Below, piece by piece: positions 39,025 to 47,644 of a stretch of DNA of 64,000 nt. Position 1 is the stretch's first letter. Every line of letters begins with the position of its first letter. This DNA is from Moraxella porci DSM 25326 (GTDB taxonomy: Bacteria; Pseudomonadota; Gammaproteobacteria; Pseudomonadales; Moraxellaceae), in contig NZ_MUYV01000010.1 in assembly GCF_002014855.1 (NCBI RefSeq), positions 53,379 to 117,378 on the forward strand, read 5' to 3'. The position numbers were made by a program, and so were the translations under genes. A model generated the notes under the pieces. That model had not been told where the DNA came from and made no database searches. It was given only the letters and a program-made list of their open reading frames with translations.

Positions 39025-40736
39025 TGTTTAATTTTAATGAGTTAGCCATTGTTCAACCAAATGAGCCAGATTGTTATCGTGGTTCATTTGTTGGCATTCG
39101 CAAAGATAAATATTTGGGCAAAATGGCTTTTACTTTACCTAAAGGGTTTGAAAATTTTAAAGTTAATTATGATAATGTCAAAAATTTGTTTTTTGCAATG
39201 TATCGTACTTTTGAAAAATTCCGTCAAAACAAAGAACGGTATTTGGATAAAGATGAACAAAATAAAGATAATGCCCAAATTGAAAATAATAATGGGGCAT
39301 ATATTTTTACCGATGAAGACAATAACGAAACTGTTTTGTATAGCAAAATTGATTTGATTGATAAAATTTTCCAAACTTATCAAGAGTTGGAAATTGAATC
39401 TTTAATTCAAGAATTAGGCTTGGTTGAAGAGGTGGATTATTCCAAAATTGAAAATTATTTGGATAAGGGAATTTTTCTAAGTAATCACGCCATTTTTATT
39501 GAAAATATGGTTGGCTATCGTAATATTGTGCGTGGCGTGCCGTCCGAATTGATTGAATTATTTTGCTATATCTATAAAGAATTAGCAAGTGAGCTAGAGA
39601 AAGAATTATCTGAACAAATCAAAGAAATTTCCTTTAATTTTTCTTATAAATACCTAAGCCCAGAACAAAGTTTATTTTCTCAACATTCTTTTGAATCAAC
39701 AATCAGCATTCTAAAAGATTGTTTGGATAATATTCACAAAACGACTGCTTATAAAAATTACCAATATTGGGACATCTATGAGGCGGTAGAGCATTTTTTG
39801 TATGGTAGTCTAATTTTTGATGAAGATAGCCAGCAGGGATTTTGGGGAATTAATAATTTTAGCTATATTTGGGAAGAGATGTGCAACTATATGATGATTG
39901 CTAAACAAAAAGAATATAAGATCATATATTGTGATAGCGAATTGCCTCTAAATCAGTACAAACCAAATTTAACCAAAGATTATGTATGGATAGACAAAGG
40001 CGCTCTACCCAACAATCCTTTTTATATCGATTTCAACGGATTTAAGCGTTGGGTCAGACCTGATATTATCGTAAAGTCAATTTCTAATAATAAATTTGAA
40101 GAAAATCCATTAAATGTAGTAATCGCTAGGAAGATTTTATCAATAAAAGAAGCGCCTGTTAAATCGCCTATTTCTTTTGGTCTAAATCGAGTAAATGTAG
40201 ATATTTCTTTAAATAAAGATATGCAAAAATTAAATAGCTCAATTAATGTTGAGGTTTCGGATGTGATATTTAGGGCATTCGCAGAAAAATTTTATAACCT
40301 TTATCGTGCAAAAGGTGTTATTCAGAGTTCGCTAAAGGGCTATCAATATGTACCAAATGGCAAATACGCATTTAGCTTAAGAAATATCCCAAAGGATTCT
40401 TATGATGAGGTTTATAAAGAAATTTTGGGCATATGGAAAGGAGATCAGCAACAAGAAATTGTATATATTATTGACTGGAAGTATTATTCTCATAACATTC
40501 TTGAAAATCAAAACTATAGAAGTAATAACAGGGTAAATGCAAGCATTATTAAGTCCTTAGCGTACGAATTTTGCTTATCTAAAGTCGTGGATAAGCCCAC
40601 TTTCAATCAATTTTGTGTACCTTATTATGATAATAATACGCACAATGTTGTAGCCAGCATTAGTCATTTGGACTGCAATATTGATTTGGTAAAAATGAAT
40701 TTCAATATAATTCAAGAGATTTATTTAAATGGCTGA
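39024..40736 (+). CDS. LlaJI/McrC-like restriction nuclease subunit
   Basis: A 570-residue partner of the McrB-like motor. The central part (YWDIYEAVEHFLYG, then INNFSYIWEEMCNYMM) resembles the LlaJI R2/McrC region in front of the nuclease. Candidate PD-(D/E)XK residues are RPDIIV (345-350) and YIIDWKYY (481-488). The spacing between them is long, so an insertion is likely. The N-terminal ~220 residues are charged, partly helical and could bind DNA. Assignment is by pattern, not alignment. It starts within the preceding stop and overlaps the next gene by eight bases. Confidence 0.72.
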   Translation: MFNFNELAIVQPNEPDCYRGSFVGIRKDKYLGKMAFTLPKGFENFKVNYDNVKNLFFAMYRTFEKFRQNKERYLDKDEQNKDNAQIENNNGAYIFTDEDNNETVLYSKIDLIDKIFQTYQELEIESLIQELGLVEEVDYSKIENYLDKGIFLSNHAIFIENMVGYRNIVRGVPSELIELFCYIYKELASELEKELSEQIKEISFNFSYKYLSPEQSLFSQHSFESTISILKDCLDNIHKTTAYKNYQYWDIYEAVEHFLYGSLIFDEDSQQGFWGINNFSYIWEEMCNYMMIAKQKEYKIIYCDSELPLNQYKPNLTKDYVWIDKGALPNNPFYIDFNGFKRWVRPDIIVKSISNNKFEENPLNVVIARKILSIKEAPVKSPISFGLNRVNVDISLNKDMQKLNSSINVEVSDVIFRAFAEKFYNLYRAKGVIQSSLKGYQYVPNGKYAFSLRNIPKDSYDEVYKEILGIWKGDQQQEIVYIIDWKYYSHNILENQNYRSNNRVNASIIKSLAYEFCLSKVVDKPTFNQFCVPYYDNNTHNVVASISHLDCNIDLVKMNFNIIQEIYLNG

Positions 40737-41700
40737 GAATTTTCAAAGTGAATTTGTATTCGGTTTGCAGGGAAGGTGCTATCAGGACTTTGTCGACACC
40801 GTCGCCAGTCACATCATTGAGCAAATTATCAAAACTGATGACTATGAAATCATTGGCTTTGATAAACATTTGTCATTTGTGGATTTTGATCACAAGCATA
40901 GAAAGCAGAGTGTTTTTCCTGAATTTTACCTTAACTTCTTGGCAGATATTACAAAAGATGCCAATGGTGTATCTTTTAAGAAAAAAGTTTGTATTACGCT
41001 AGATGAAAGATTGTGTAATGATATTTGCCCAAGTACAGGTAGAAAAATTACAGCCATTAAATTAGCTGGTGTTGATTTAGCGTATTTTATTTATTTTGAT
41101 GTAAAAGAATTTTTTGATTTTGCGTACAGTCGAAAAAATAATAATAAATGCCATCAGTTGAAAGAAAGTAGCTTGCCACAAAATAAAAATCAAGATGTAC
41201 AAGGCGTTGTTCAAACAAAGTTGACTATGACAGTTGATAGTTGCAGCGAATATACGGATGATCCAATTGTAGAAAAAATTGGTTATATTCATAACCATCA
41301 TTATGGATTTGCTTATATAAGAACATCAGTCGATAGAAAAGATGTTTTTAGAATTCCGCATGACATATTTCCCGAAATAAAAGAACTGCCTGTGGGAACG
41401 GTAATTAAATCACGTTGTAAAATTAATGAGAATGATCAAGTTTATCATATTGAATCATTCGAAGAATGTTCTAGCAAGGAATTGGGCATTTCGTTTGAAC
41501 AATTTGAGGGTAAGCTGGAGCGTGGATTTGGTAAAAATTTTGCTTTTATTAAAGATAATAATGCCAGTATTTATGTTCCATCAAGCTGGGCAAAATATTT
41601 TAATGAGGGACAAACATATAATGTGCAATGTTTGGCAGTAGAGTCTTATAATAACAATGGTGACTTAGGTTGGGAGGCATTGGATATTATAGTTTTTTAA
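40729..41700 (+). CDS. Tandem cold-shock-like domain protein of the McrBC-like operon
   Basis: A 323-residue protein I cannot name. Residues ~1-130 are unassigned (contains DICPSTGRKITAI). Residues ~183-245 and ~259-322 each follow the cold-shock OB-fold plan: G-(Y/K)-(I/L), then an aromatic-G/N-F-A-(Y/F)-I core strand, then a D/N-(V/I)-(F/Y) strand, then a turn and (V/G)-x-V strand. First copy: GYIHNHHYGFAYI and KDVFRIP. Second copy: GKLERGFGKNFAFIK and ASIYVPSS. It would bind single-stranded nucleic acid. A linker rich in Asn/Gln/Ser (residues 135-180) separates N- and C-terminal parts. The ATG overlaps the nuclease gene by eight bases. Confidence 0.68.
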   Translation: MAENFQSEFVFGLQGRCYQDFVDTVASHIIEQIIKTDDYEIIGFDKHLSFVDFDHKHRKQSVFPEFYLNFLADITKDANGVSFKKKVCITLDERLCNDICPSTGRKITAIKLAGVDLAYFIYFDVKEFFDFAYSRKNNNKCHQLKESSLPQNKNQDVQGVVQTKLTMTVDSCSEYTDDPIVEKIGYIHNHHYGFAYIRTSVDRKDVFRIPHDIFPEIKELPVGTVIKSRCKINENDQVYHIESFEECSSKELGISFEQFEGKLERGFGKNFAFIKDNNASIYVPSSWAKYFNEGQTYNVQCLAVESYNNNGDLGWEALDIIVF

Positions 41701-41776
41701 AAAAAATAATCAATTTAATATACCAATATCAATCCTAGTTTGTCCTATCTCAGGAATTTATAGTAAGAATAACGGG

Positions 41777-42679
41777 TTAGTTAAATAAGTACGCAGCCAC
41801 CCCAAACACCACACTATGCCCCTGTACAATCACATCAATATCAGGGGCATAGCCACCACCCATTGTGACTACGGTTGGTAGCTTGTGGTTGTGGAGCGTT
41901 TCGATGACAAATTGTTCTCTTTGGATAAGTCCGTCCATAGACAGGTTAATTCGTCCAAGCCTGTCATCAGCCAGTACATCTACCCCCGCTTGATAAAAGA
42001 CAAAATCAGGACAAAACTCATCCAGCACCCTTGGTAGATGATTGGCTAATAATGCTAAATATTCATCATCACCTGTACCATCAGCCAGAGCGATGTCTAG
42101 GTCGGATTTTGGCTTGTGATAGGGATAATTTTTCTCGCCATGCATACTAAAGACAAAGACATCAGGATTATCCGCCATGATGGCTGCATTACCATTGCCT
42201 TGATGGACATCTAGGTCTAGGATTAGGATGCGCTTGGCAAGTCCATCTCTCAGTAGGACATTGCTCGCCACACAGACATCATTGAGGATACAAAATCCTT
42301 CTCCGCTATCGGCAAAGGCATGGTGTGTGCCGCCAGAGGTGGATAGAGCAAAGCCGTCTGTCAGCGCATAGTTGGCGCAGGCGATGGTTGCACCGACGAT
42401 ATAGCGTTCACGGTCGATGAGTGCTTGGCTCATGGGCAGGCCGATTTTACGGCATTCTTTGGCAGGTAGTGTCAGTGTGTCTAGGGTGTGCCAATAGTCA
42501 GGCGTGTGTGTGGTCAAAATCTCATCTATTGTTGCCATCGGTGGCTCAAAAAACTGACTGGGTGTCGCGATGCCATCAGTAATCAGTTTGAGGGGTAGTT
42601 GCTCATACTTTGCCATTGGGAAGCGATGACCTTCGGGCACAGCATGACAAAAGATGGGCGAATGGGCGATTTTAAACAT
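41777..42679 (-). CDS. Histone-deacetylase-family protein
   Basis: A 300-residue zinc amidohydrolase of the class II HDAC/acetoin utilisation/acetylpolyamine group. Catalytic motifs are STSGGTHHAF, ILDLDVHQGNGNAA and FYQAGVDVLADD, which supply the two catalytic His and the Asp-His-Asp zinc site. Bacterial members deacetylate polyamines or proteins. It is convergent with the AT-rich island, about 76 bases away, and its base use returns to that of the rest of the window. No ribosome site is obvious. Confidence 0.88.
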   Translation of the reverse strand: MFKIAHSPIFCHAVPEGHRFPMAKYEQLPLKLITDGIATPSQFFEPPMATIDEILTTHTPDYWHTLDTLTLPAKECRKIGLPMSQALIDRERYIVGATIACANYALTDGFALSTSGGTHHAFADSGEGFCILNDVCVASNVLLRDGLAKRILILDLDVHQGNGNAAIMADNPDVFVFSMHGEKNYPYHKPKSDLDIALADGTGDDEYLALLANHLPRVLDEFCPDFVFYQAGVDVLADDRLGRINLSMDGLIQREQFVIETLHNHKLPTVVTMGGGYAPDIDVIVQGHSVVFGVAAYLFN

Positions 42680-42707
42680 GGGTGAGAGTTTTATAATTTA
42701 GAATAAC

Positions 42708-43421
42708 TTATTGATACTGCTGTGTCGGCTCAAAGAATGACCCAGATGGCGACTTATCCTGCTCATCATCAGGACTGTGATGCAGATTGAGATAATCAAG
42801 CACAATCGGGCTAGGCTCTTGTTCGCTCATCACATCCCGATACAGTTTTTGGGCAAGTTCGGTGAGGCTGGCAACACCTTGTAAATAACAGTCGAGCGTA
42901 TGATCATTGATGGTGGTAAATTCTGCATCAAAGCTTGCTTTGGCGCGCACTTCACCATCGGTGGGGTCTAGCTCAAGATTGCCAAACGGAATGCCAAGAT
43001 TTGCCATCGCAAGTGACATCATCATCGGTGCATAGTGGGTCACTGGCACAACATCGGTTAATACGCCAAACACCGAGACCAGATGCGTGCGTTCATTAAT
43101 CCGAAACACGCAGGTCCAATCTTCATCACCATCCCCAAAAGGCACAATCAGATGATGCACCTGAGCGACGCCACTTGGCATCATACCATAGGCATCTGAT
43201 GGACGGTGCTCGTACTGCCAGTCGTGTGAGTCCAGCCAGTGGGCGATCGCAGATGTGATGGGCAGATGTTCAAGCGTGTCTCGGCTTGGCTTGACATTCG
43301 CCATTGGGCTGCCCGTATCAGTCAGTGTAGGCTCGCTGATTGGTTTGGCTGTATCGTCCTGTGGTGTATCTATATTAAGCAGCTGTTTTAGTTTTTTTAA
43401 TAATTTCATCGTCATCATCAT
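42708..43421 (-). CDS. YbjN-like protein
   Basis: A cytoplasmic protein of ~237 residues. The core, from ITSAIAHWLDSHDWQYEHR through HHLIVPFGDGDEDWTCVFRINERTHLVSVFGVL, resembles the YbjN sensory-transduction-like domain, an elongated alpha/beta fold of unclear role. The N-terminal ~40 residues (KLLKKLKQLL, then a Thr/Asp/Pro-rich stretch) are low complexity. Four possible starts lie between 43421 and 43409 and none has a clear ribosome site. It lies 28 bases upstream of the HDAC gene on the same strand. Confidence 0.65.
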   Translation of the reverse strand: MMMTMKLLKKLKQLLNIDTPQDDTAKPISEPTLTDTGSPMANVKPSRDTLEHLPITSAIAHWLDSHDWQYEHRPSDAYGMMPSGVAQVHHLIVPFGDGDEDWTCVFRINERTHLVSVFGVLTDVVPVTHYAPMMMSLAMANLGIPFGNLELDPTDGEVRAKASFDAEFTTINDHTLDCYLQGVASLTELAQKLYRDVMSEQEPSPIVLDYLNLHHSPDDEQDKSPSGSFFEPTQQYQ

Positions 43422-43604
43422 ACTGTGTTTTGGATGCTTAGCATACCAAAATTTACGCCAAAGTGCCAATCAAACCGCCATCCACATCTTATTCATGAGT
43501 GGATTTGCCAAAATTTTTGCAAAAACTGTGCTGATGATGTGGATTTTTCGGTTTTTATGGTGGTTTTTTGGTATGATAGCAGGATAAATTTTGTGGTGAT
43601 TTTC

Positions 43605-44276
43605 ATGACTATTGCGACTTTATCATCAGCGACTTTATCATCGTCAAATCAAGCCCATCCCAATCCGCAAAACTTAAGCGAACCGATATTATCCTTGATG
43701 CAAGTAGATGTGCAGCGAGGAGATTTTTTGCTGTGCCAAGGGGTGGATGTGCAGCTTTTTGCAGGGGATATTTGCCATCTGATCGGCGAAAATGGTTTGG
43801 GTAAGACGACCTTGATGTCACAGATTGCAGGCTTATTGCCGATGATGACGGGATCTGCGACCATCAATGGCGCGTGCGTGTATGTGTCGCATCAGCTGGG
43901 GATTAGTCCTGCCTTGACCGTGGGACAAAATCTGCGGTTTTTGTTATCGCTCTATGGTGTAGAGGCGGATGATAAGGTGCTTGAAGACGCACTTGAGCAA
44001 GTGGGCTTGCAGGGCTTGGCGGATGTCTCAAGCGTACAGCTATCAGCAGGGCAGATGCGTCGTGTGGGCTTGGCTCGGCTGTTTGTGCTGGATGCGTCGG
44101 ATGCACCGTTTTGGCTACTTGATGAGCCATTGACAGCACTGGATGTGGCGATGGTTGCACGGCTTGAGGCTCGTATCGGGCAGTTTGCTCGTGATGGCGG
44201 TGCGGTGCTGATGACCAGCCATCAGGCGACGCGCGCAACCAACTGCACTTTGGATTTGGCGGAGTTTGCCCTATGA
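43605..44276 (+). CDS. ccmA: Heme exporter ATP-binding protein CcmA
   Basis: The ATPase subunit of the CcmAB(CD) complex, which drives heme attachment to CcmE in cytochrome c maturation. Walker A is GENGLGKTTL, the ABC signature QLSAGQMRRVGLARL and Walker B FWLLDEPLTALD. The start at 43605 is followed by a Ser/Asn-rich, poorly conserved lead of ~28 residues. An in-frame extension into the intergenic region was rejected. Its stop overlaps the ccmB start by four bases. Confidence 0.9.
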   Translation: MTIATLSSATLSSSNQAHPNPQNLSEPILSLMQVDVQRGDFLLCQGVDVQLFAGDICHLIGENGLGKTTLMSQIAGLLPMMTGSATINGACVYVSHQLGISPALTVGQNLRFLLSLYGVEADDKVLEDALEQVGLQGLADVSSVQLSAGQMRRVGLARLFVLDASDAPFWLLDEPLTALDVAMVARLEARIGQFARDGGAVLMTSHQATRATNCTLDLAEFAL

Positions 44277-44947
44277 TGAACCAAGCGTTTATGACCATGC
44301 TACAGCGTGAATGGCAAATCAAACGCCAAGGGGCGGTGCAGTGGCTATTTCCTTTGGTGCTGTTTTTGCTCATCATTACTTTGTTTCCGCTTGCCATCGG
44401 CAGTGAGCCAAATTTGCTACTTCGCCTTGCACCATCGGCGGTGTGGATTGCTGCGTTGATTGCGCTTGTGATTGGGGTGGATGATTTGTTCCGTGGTGAG
44501 TTTGATAATGGCACGCTTGTGCAGATGGTCGTCGCCAAAGCACCGCTGACGCTGTGGGTACTGGCTCGGCTGATGGTGCATTGGCTGTTTAGTGCAGGTG
44601 TGGTGGCGTTGTTATCCCTGCTTGTGATTGTGCTATTTGGTATGGCGACTGGTGATGCACTTGTGCTTGCTTTATCCATCATCGTCGGCTCACCGCTATT
44701 ACTTGCGTTGTCGGCGATTGCTAGTAGCTTGACTTTGACACTCAAAAATGGCGCTATCTTAGTGCCACTGATTGCACTACCGATGCAGCTGCCGGTGCTG
44801 ATTTTTGCCACCGGTGCGGTGGATTTGCACGCCACAGGGCTTAACGGTTTGCCGACACTGGCACTGATGGCAGCAGGCAGTATCATTGCTATCTTGGTGA
44901 CACCGTGGGTGGTGGCAAGCGTGCTTAAGATGGCATGGTCGGATTGA
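44273..44947 (+). CDS. ccmB: Heme exporter permease CcmB
   Basis: A 224-residue inner-membrane protein with six segments. Family features are LQREWQIKRQGAVQWLFPLVLFLL, DDLFRGEFDNGTLVQMV and LPMQLPVLIFATGAV. It partners CcmA, sharing the ATGA overlap. The usual ccmCDEFGH do not follow; the next gene is on the other strand. They must be elsewhere if the organism makes c-type cytochromes by system I. Confidence 0.92.
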   Translation: MMNQAFMTMLQREWQIKRQGAVQWLFPLVLFLLIITLFPLAIGSEPNLLLRLAPSAVWIAALIALVIGVDDLFRGEFDNGTLVQMVVAKAPLTLWVLARLMVHWLFSAGVVALLSLLVIVLFGMATGDALVLALSIIVGSPLLLALSAIASSLTLTLKNGAILVPLIALPMQLPVLIFATGAVDLHATGLNGLPTLALMAAGSIIAILVTPWVVASVLKMAWSD

Positions 44948-45033
44948 TGGCTGAATTTGGTAGGTGAAGTGCCATATAATTAGTGGTGATTGACTTAGCA
45001 AAAGACTTGCTCATTTATCAATCCATGCAGCTT

Positions 45034-45897
45034 TTACACCCAAAACTCACCTTTGGCCACTTGCACCACACGCCCACCGACAAAAATCGTCTGCTCGCCA
45101 TCGACGTTGAGCGTTAGGCGGTTGGGTCGCCCCATGTCATCACCTTGATGGATGATTTTGGCGATAGGGTATTGATTTTGAAAAATAAAATATGTGCCCA
45201 AATTGGCACACGCTGAGCCTGTACCACTATCTTCGACCATCATCCGATTTTGTTCAAAGAACATCCGAGAATGGATGATGTCACCATCATCGAACCAATA
45301 ATACACCGACGGCTCATCGGTGGTCTTAAATGGATTATCCGCATTCAATTCACGCAAGCTTGTCATGTCAAGTTGCAGATTTTGTAGTGCTTGACGATTG
45401 GTTAATTCAATCAAAAACTGCTGTGTACCACTATTGATAAAATAACCACAATCGGCAATATCATCTGCATGAATGCCGCTGGCCCTAGCGATAGCGTCTT
45501 TTGAAGCACTACTTTGCTTGACATGATGGCCTTTGATTTTTATTTCAACACGGTCATCTTGACTAAAGACTTCAACAGGTTTTGCCAAGGTATTTAAGAC
45601 AAAATGATTTGGTAAATCAGTCAGTTGTCTTAGAATAAACGCACTGCCAAGTGTCGGATGACCTGCCAGTGGCAATTCATAATTGGGCGTAAAAATGCGT
45701 AAATCGGCCACTGCTGACACACCATGCTGATCTGATGGTGGGAAAATAAACACCGTCTCGGATAGATTGAACTGCTTGGCGATGGCTTGCATTTGCTCGT
45801 CATCAAGCCCATCGGCATGGGCAAAGACTGCCAAAGGGTTGCCGCCAAAATGACTTTCGGCAAAGACATTGACCAGATAAAATGGATAAGCTTTCAT
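45034..45897 (-). CDS. PhzF-family isomerase/epimerase
   Basis: A 287-residue two-lobed enzyme of the PhzF fold. Motifs are FGGNPLAVFAHA, the catalytic Glu in LSETVFIFPP, LPLAGHPTLGSA and EDSGTGSACANLG. Substrates range widely in this family and none is suggested here. The start was set at ATG 45897; an in-frame TTG lies two codons upstream. It lies ~33 bases after the nitrilase gene on the same strand. Confidence 0.88.
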   Translation of the reverse strand: MKAYPFYLVNVFAESHFGGNPLAVFAHADGLDDEQMQAIAKQFNLSETVFIFPPSDQHGVSAVADLRIFTPNYELPLAGHPTLGSAFILRQLTDLPNHFVLNTLAKPVEVFSQDDRVEIKIKGHHVKQSSASKDAIARASGIHADDIADCGYFINSGTQQFLIELTNRQALQNLQLDMTSLRELNADNPFKTTDEPSVYYWFDDGDIIHSRMFFEQNRMMVEDSGTGSACANLGTYFIFQNQYPIAKIIHQGDDMGRPNRLTLNVDGEQTIFVGGRVVQVAKGEFWV

Positions 45898-45930
45898 GAA
45901 CAAACTTCAATCATTAAAGGCTGATTGCCA

Positions 45931-46791
45931 TCACGCACCCAAGCGATGACAGTCAAAAATCGGCATCGCTTGGCGGATTTTGGCTTGCTTGTCAGGGTCA
46001 AATTTGCCATACACCACAGTATAGCCATCAGTGCCGATGTCGGTTGTGTCACTATCTGCCACGACTTTGCCACTGGCATCCACCATCATTGAATGCCCCC
46101 AAGTCTCGCGGGTGCTAGAGCCGATTTGATGACTGCCACCTTGGGCTGAGCCAATGATCATACACTGCGAATCCAAGGCACGAGCCTGTAGCAGTAGTTG
46201 CCAATGTGCCTTACCCGTCTGATAGGTAAATGCCGCAGGGACGGTGATGATGTCTGCACCCATTTGGCGAAGTCGCTGAGACAGAGCAGGGAATCTGACA
46301 TCAAAGCAGATCATCATACCAATACCGACATGAATACCATCGATCACGCAGTCGGCGACGATGAGTCTGTCACCAGCTTCAAAGGTCTTGCCTTCATCAT
46401 AACTGCCCGTGGCGTCATCGACGGTCGCACGAAACAGATGAATCTTGTCATAGCGTGCCTTGATGGTGCCTGTATCATCGATAAGTAGGCTGACCTGTCG
46501 CACCTTATCATGGGCGATGGCTGTGCCATTAGGTCTGGTGGGACAGGGCAGTGTACCTGCTAGAATGTGTACGCCATGAGTTTTTGCAAGTGATTGATAA
46601 AATTCGCAAATTTCATCAAATCTATCAGTAAGCTGGCTTTGCCGACCCATGACGCAGGCATTCTCAGGCAGTACGATGAGTCGAGCACCCTGAGTGGTGG
46701 CATCGGTGATGGCAGTGCTGATGATGTGTAAATTGGCATCAATATCCGTTTGGCTGTTGAGCTGAATGCTTGCGATGGTGATGGTGGTCAT
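45931..46791 (-). CDS. Carbon-nitrogen hydrolase (nitrilase superfamily, Nit1/omega-amidase-like)
   Basis: A 286-residue nitrilase-superfamily enzyme with the Glu-Lys-Cys triad: Glu in VLPENACVMG, Lys in ARYDKIHLF and Cys in GMMICFDVRFP. RETWGHSMMVD is the segment typical of Nit1 / deaminated-glutathione amidase proteins. AGGA is six bases before ATG 46791. It is upstream of the PhzF gene and may be co-transcribed with it. Confidence 0.87.
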   Translation of the reverse strand: MTTITIASIQLNSQTDIDANLHIISTAITDATTQGARLIVLPENACVMGRQSQLTDRFDEICEFYQSLAKTHGVHILAGTLPCPTRPNGTAIAHDKVRQVSLLIDDTGTIKARYDKIHLFRATVDDATGSYDEGKTFEAGDRLIVADCVIDGIHVGIGMMICFDVRFPALSQRLRQMGADIITVPAAFTYQTGKAHWQLLLQARALDSQCMIIGSAQGGSHQIGSSTRETWGHSMMVDASGKVVADSDTTDIGTDGYTVVYGKFDPDKQAKIRQAMPIFDCHRLGA

Positions 46792-46940
46792 GGATCGTCC
46801 TTGTGGATGATAGAATATGAAAAATACCTTGCAAAACCGCCGATGATATGCGATAGTACAAGCATACCCAGTGATTGTCATTTTTACTAACAGGCTATGA
46901 TGATCATTGGGTATTTTTTATGGCTATTTTATCACCTTAA

Positions 46941-47141
46941 TCAGCCACCGCCCACCGCTTGCACGACTTCGATGCTCATACCGTCAAAGAGCTCGGTATT
47001 TGCTAGGCGAGATTTTGGCACTAATCCCCCATCAATCTCAACAGCAAATCGCCCTTGGGTTAACCCCTGATCTGTCAATAGTTCAAGCACTGTGCTTGCA
47101 CTCGTTTCAACCGCTTGTCCATTTAACATTAACTGTGTCAT
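46941..47141 (-). CDS. thiS: Sulfur carrier protein ThiS
   Basis: A 66-residue ubiquitin-like protein that carries sulfur as a thiocarboxylate to the thiamine thiazole ring. The C-terminus VVQAVGGG holds the required terminal Gly-Gly. The ATG follows GGA at seven bases. thiG, often next to thiS, is not adjacent here; a DUF423 gene lies upstream. Confidence 0.9.
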   Translation of the reverse strand: MTQLMLNGQAVETSASTVLELLTDQGLTQGRFAVEIDGGLVPKSRLANTELFDGMSIEVVQAVGGG

Positions 47142-47190
47142 AAAAATATCCGTTTTGTTATCAGGTGAATTGATAAGAAACTATCGTTAA

Positions 47191-47562
47191 TTAATTTTTA
47201 ACAGTTTTGCGAGCAAAGGCAATCAATAGCCAAGCGATGATAAACATCGTACCACCAATCGGTGTGATCGCACCTAGCCACTTGGGTGCGCCCAATGCCA
47301 TCGCATACAGACTGCCGCTAAAAATCAGAATCCCGCCTTGCATGAGGTATGCTGAGCGATCAGCACGGTATTGGCTGGCTGTGTGCAATACACCAATGGC
47401 AAGCAATCCCAAGGCGTGCACAAATAAATATAGGGTAGCAGTCTGCCAAATGTCGATGGCATAGCTGTCGGCAATTTTTTTGAGTCCATGTGCGCCAAAT
47501 GCACCCAGTCCTACGCCAATCGCCAAATTGATTGCTGCGACTTTTAGCCAGTTCATCATCAT
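47191..47562 (-). CDS. DUF423-family small membrane protein
   Basis: A 123-residue inner-membrane protein with four segments. The family pattern is seen in GVGLGAFGAHGLKK, LYLFVHALGLLAIG, LMQGGILIFSGSLYAM and TPIGGTMFIIAW. E. coli YgdD is a member; function is not known. Three ATG codons in a row (47562, 47559, 47556) leave the exact start open. thiS starts 49 bases after its stop. Confidence 0.88.
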   Translation of the reverse strand: MMMNWLKVAAINLAIGVGLGAFGAHGLKKIADSYAIDIWQTATLYLFVHALGLLAIGVLHTASQYRADRSAYLMQGGILIFSGSLYAMALGAPKWLGAITPIGGTMFIIAWLLIAFARKTVKN

Positions 47563-47644
47563 ATCATCTGTGATTATCCACTCATGGCTTGGCTATTTTG
47601 TCATAGCTTGCCATAGCTTGTCATCAGTGGATGGTGGTTATTAT

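Noticed and set aside
37902..41776. Integrative element with att sites around the defence operon
   Set aside because: No integrase, tRNA target or convincing direct repeats at either edge.
43903..44886. Long minus-strand open frame (327 codons) opposite ccmA/ccmB
   Set aside because: It is the antisense shadow of ccmA and ccmB, which have clear motifs. Its product is low-complexity Ser/Thr/Pro-rich with no domain or ribosome site.
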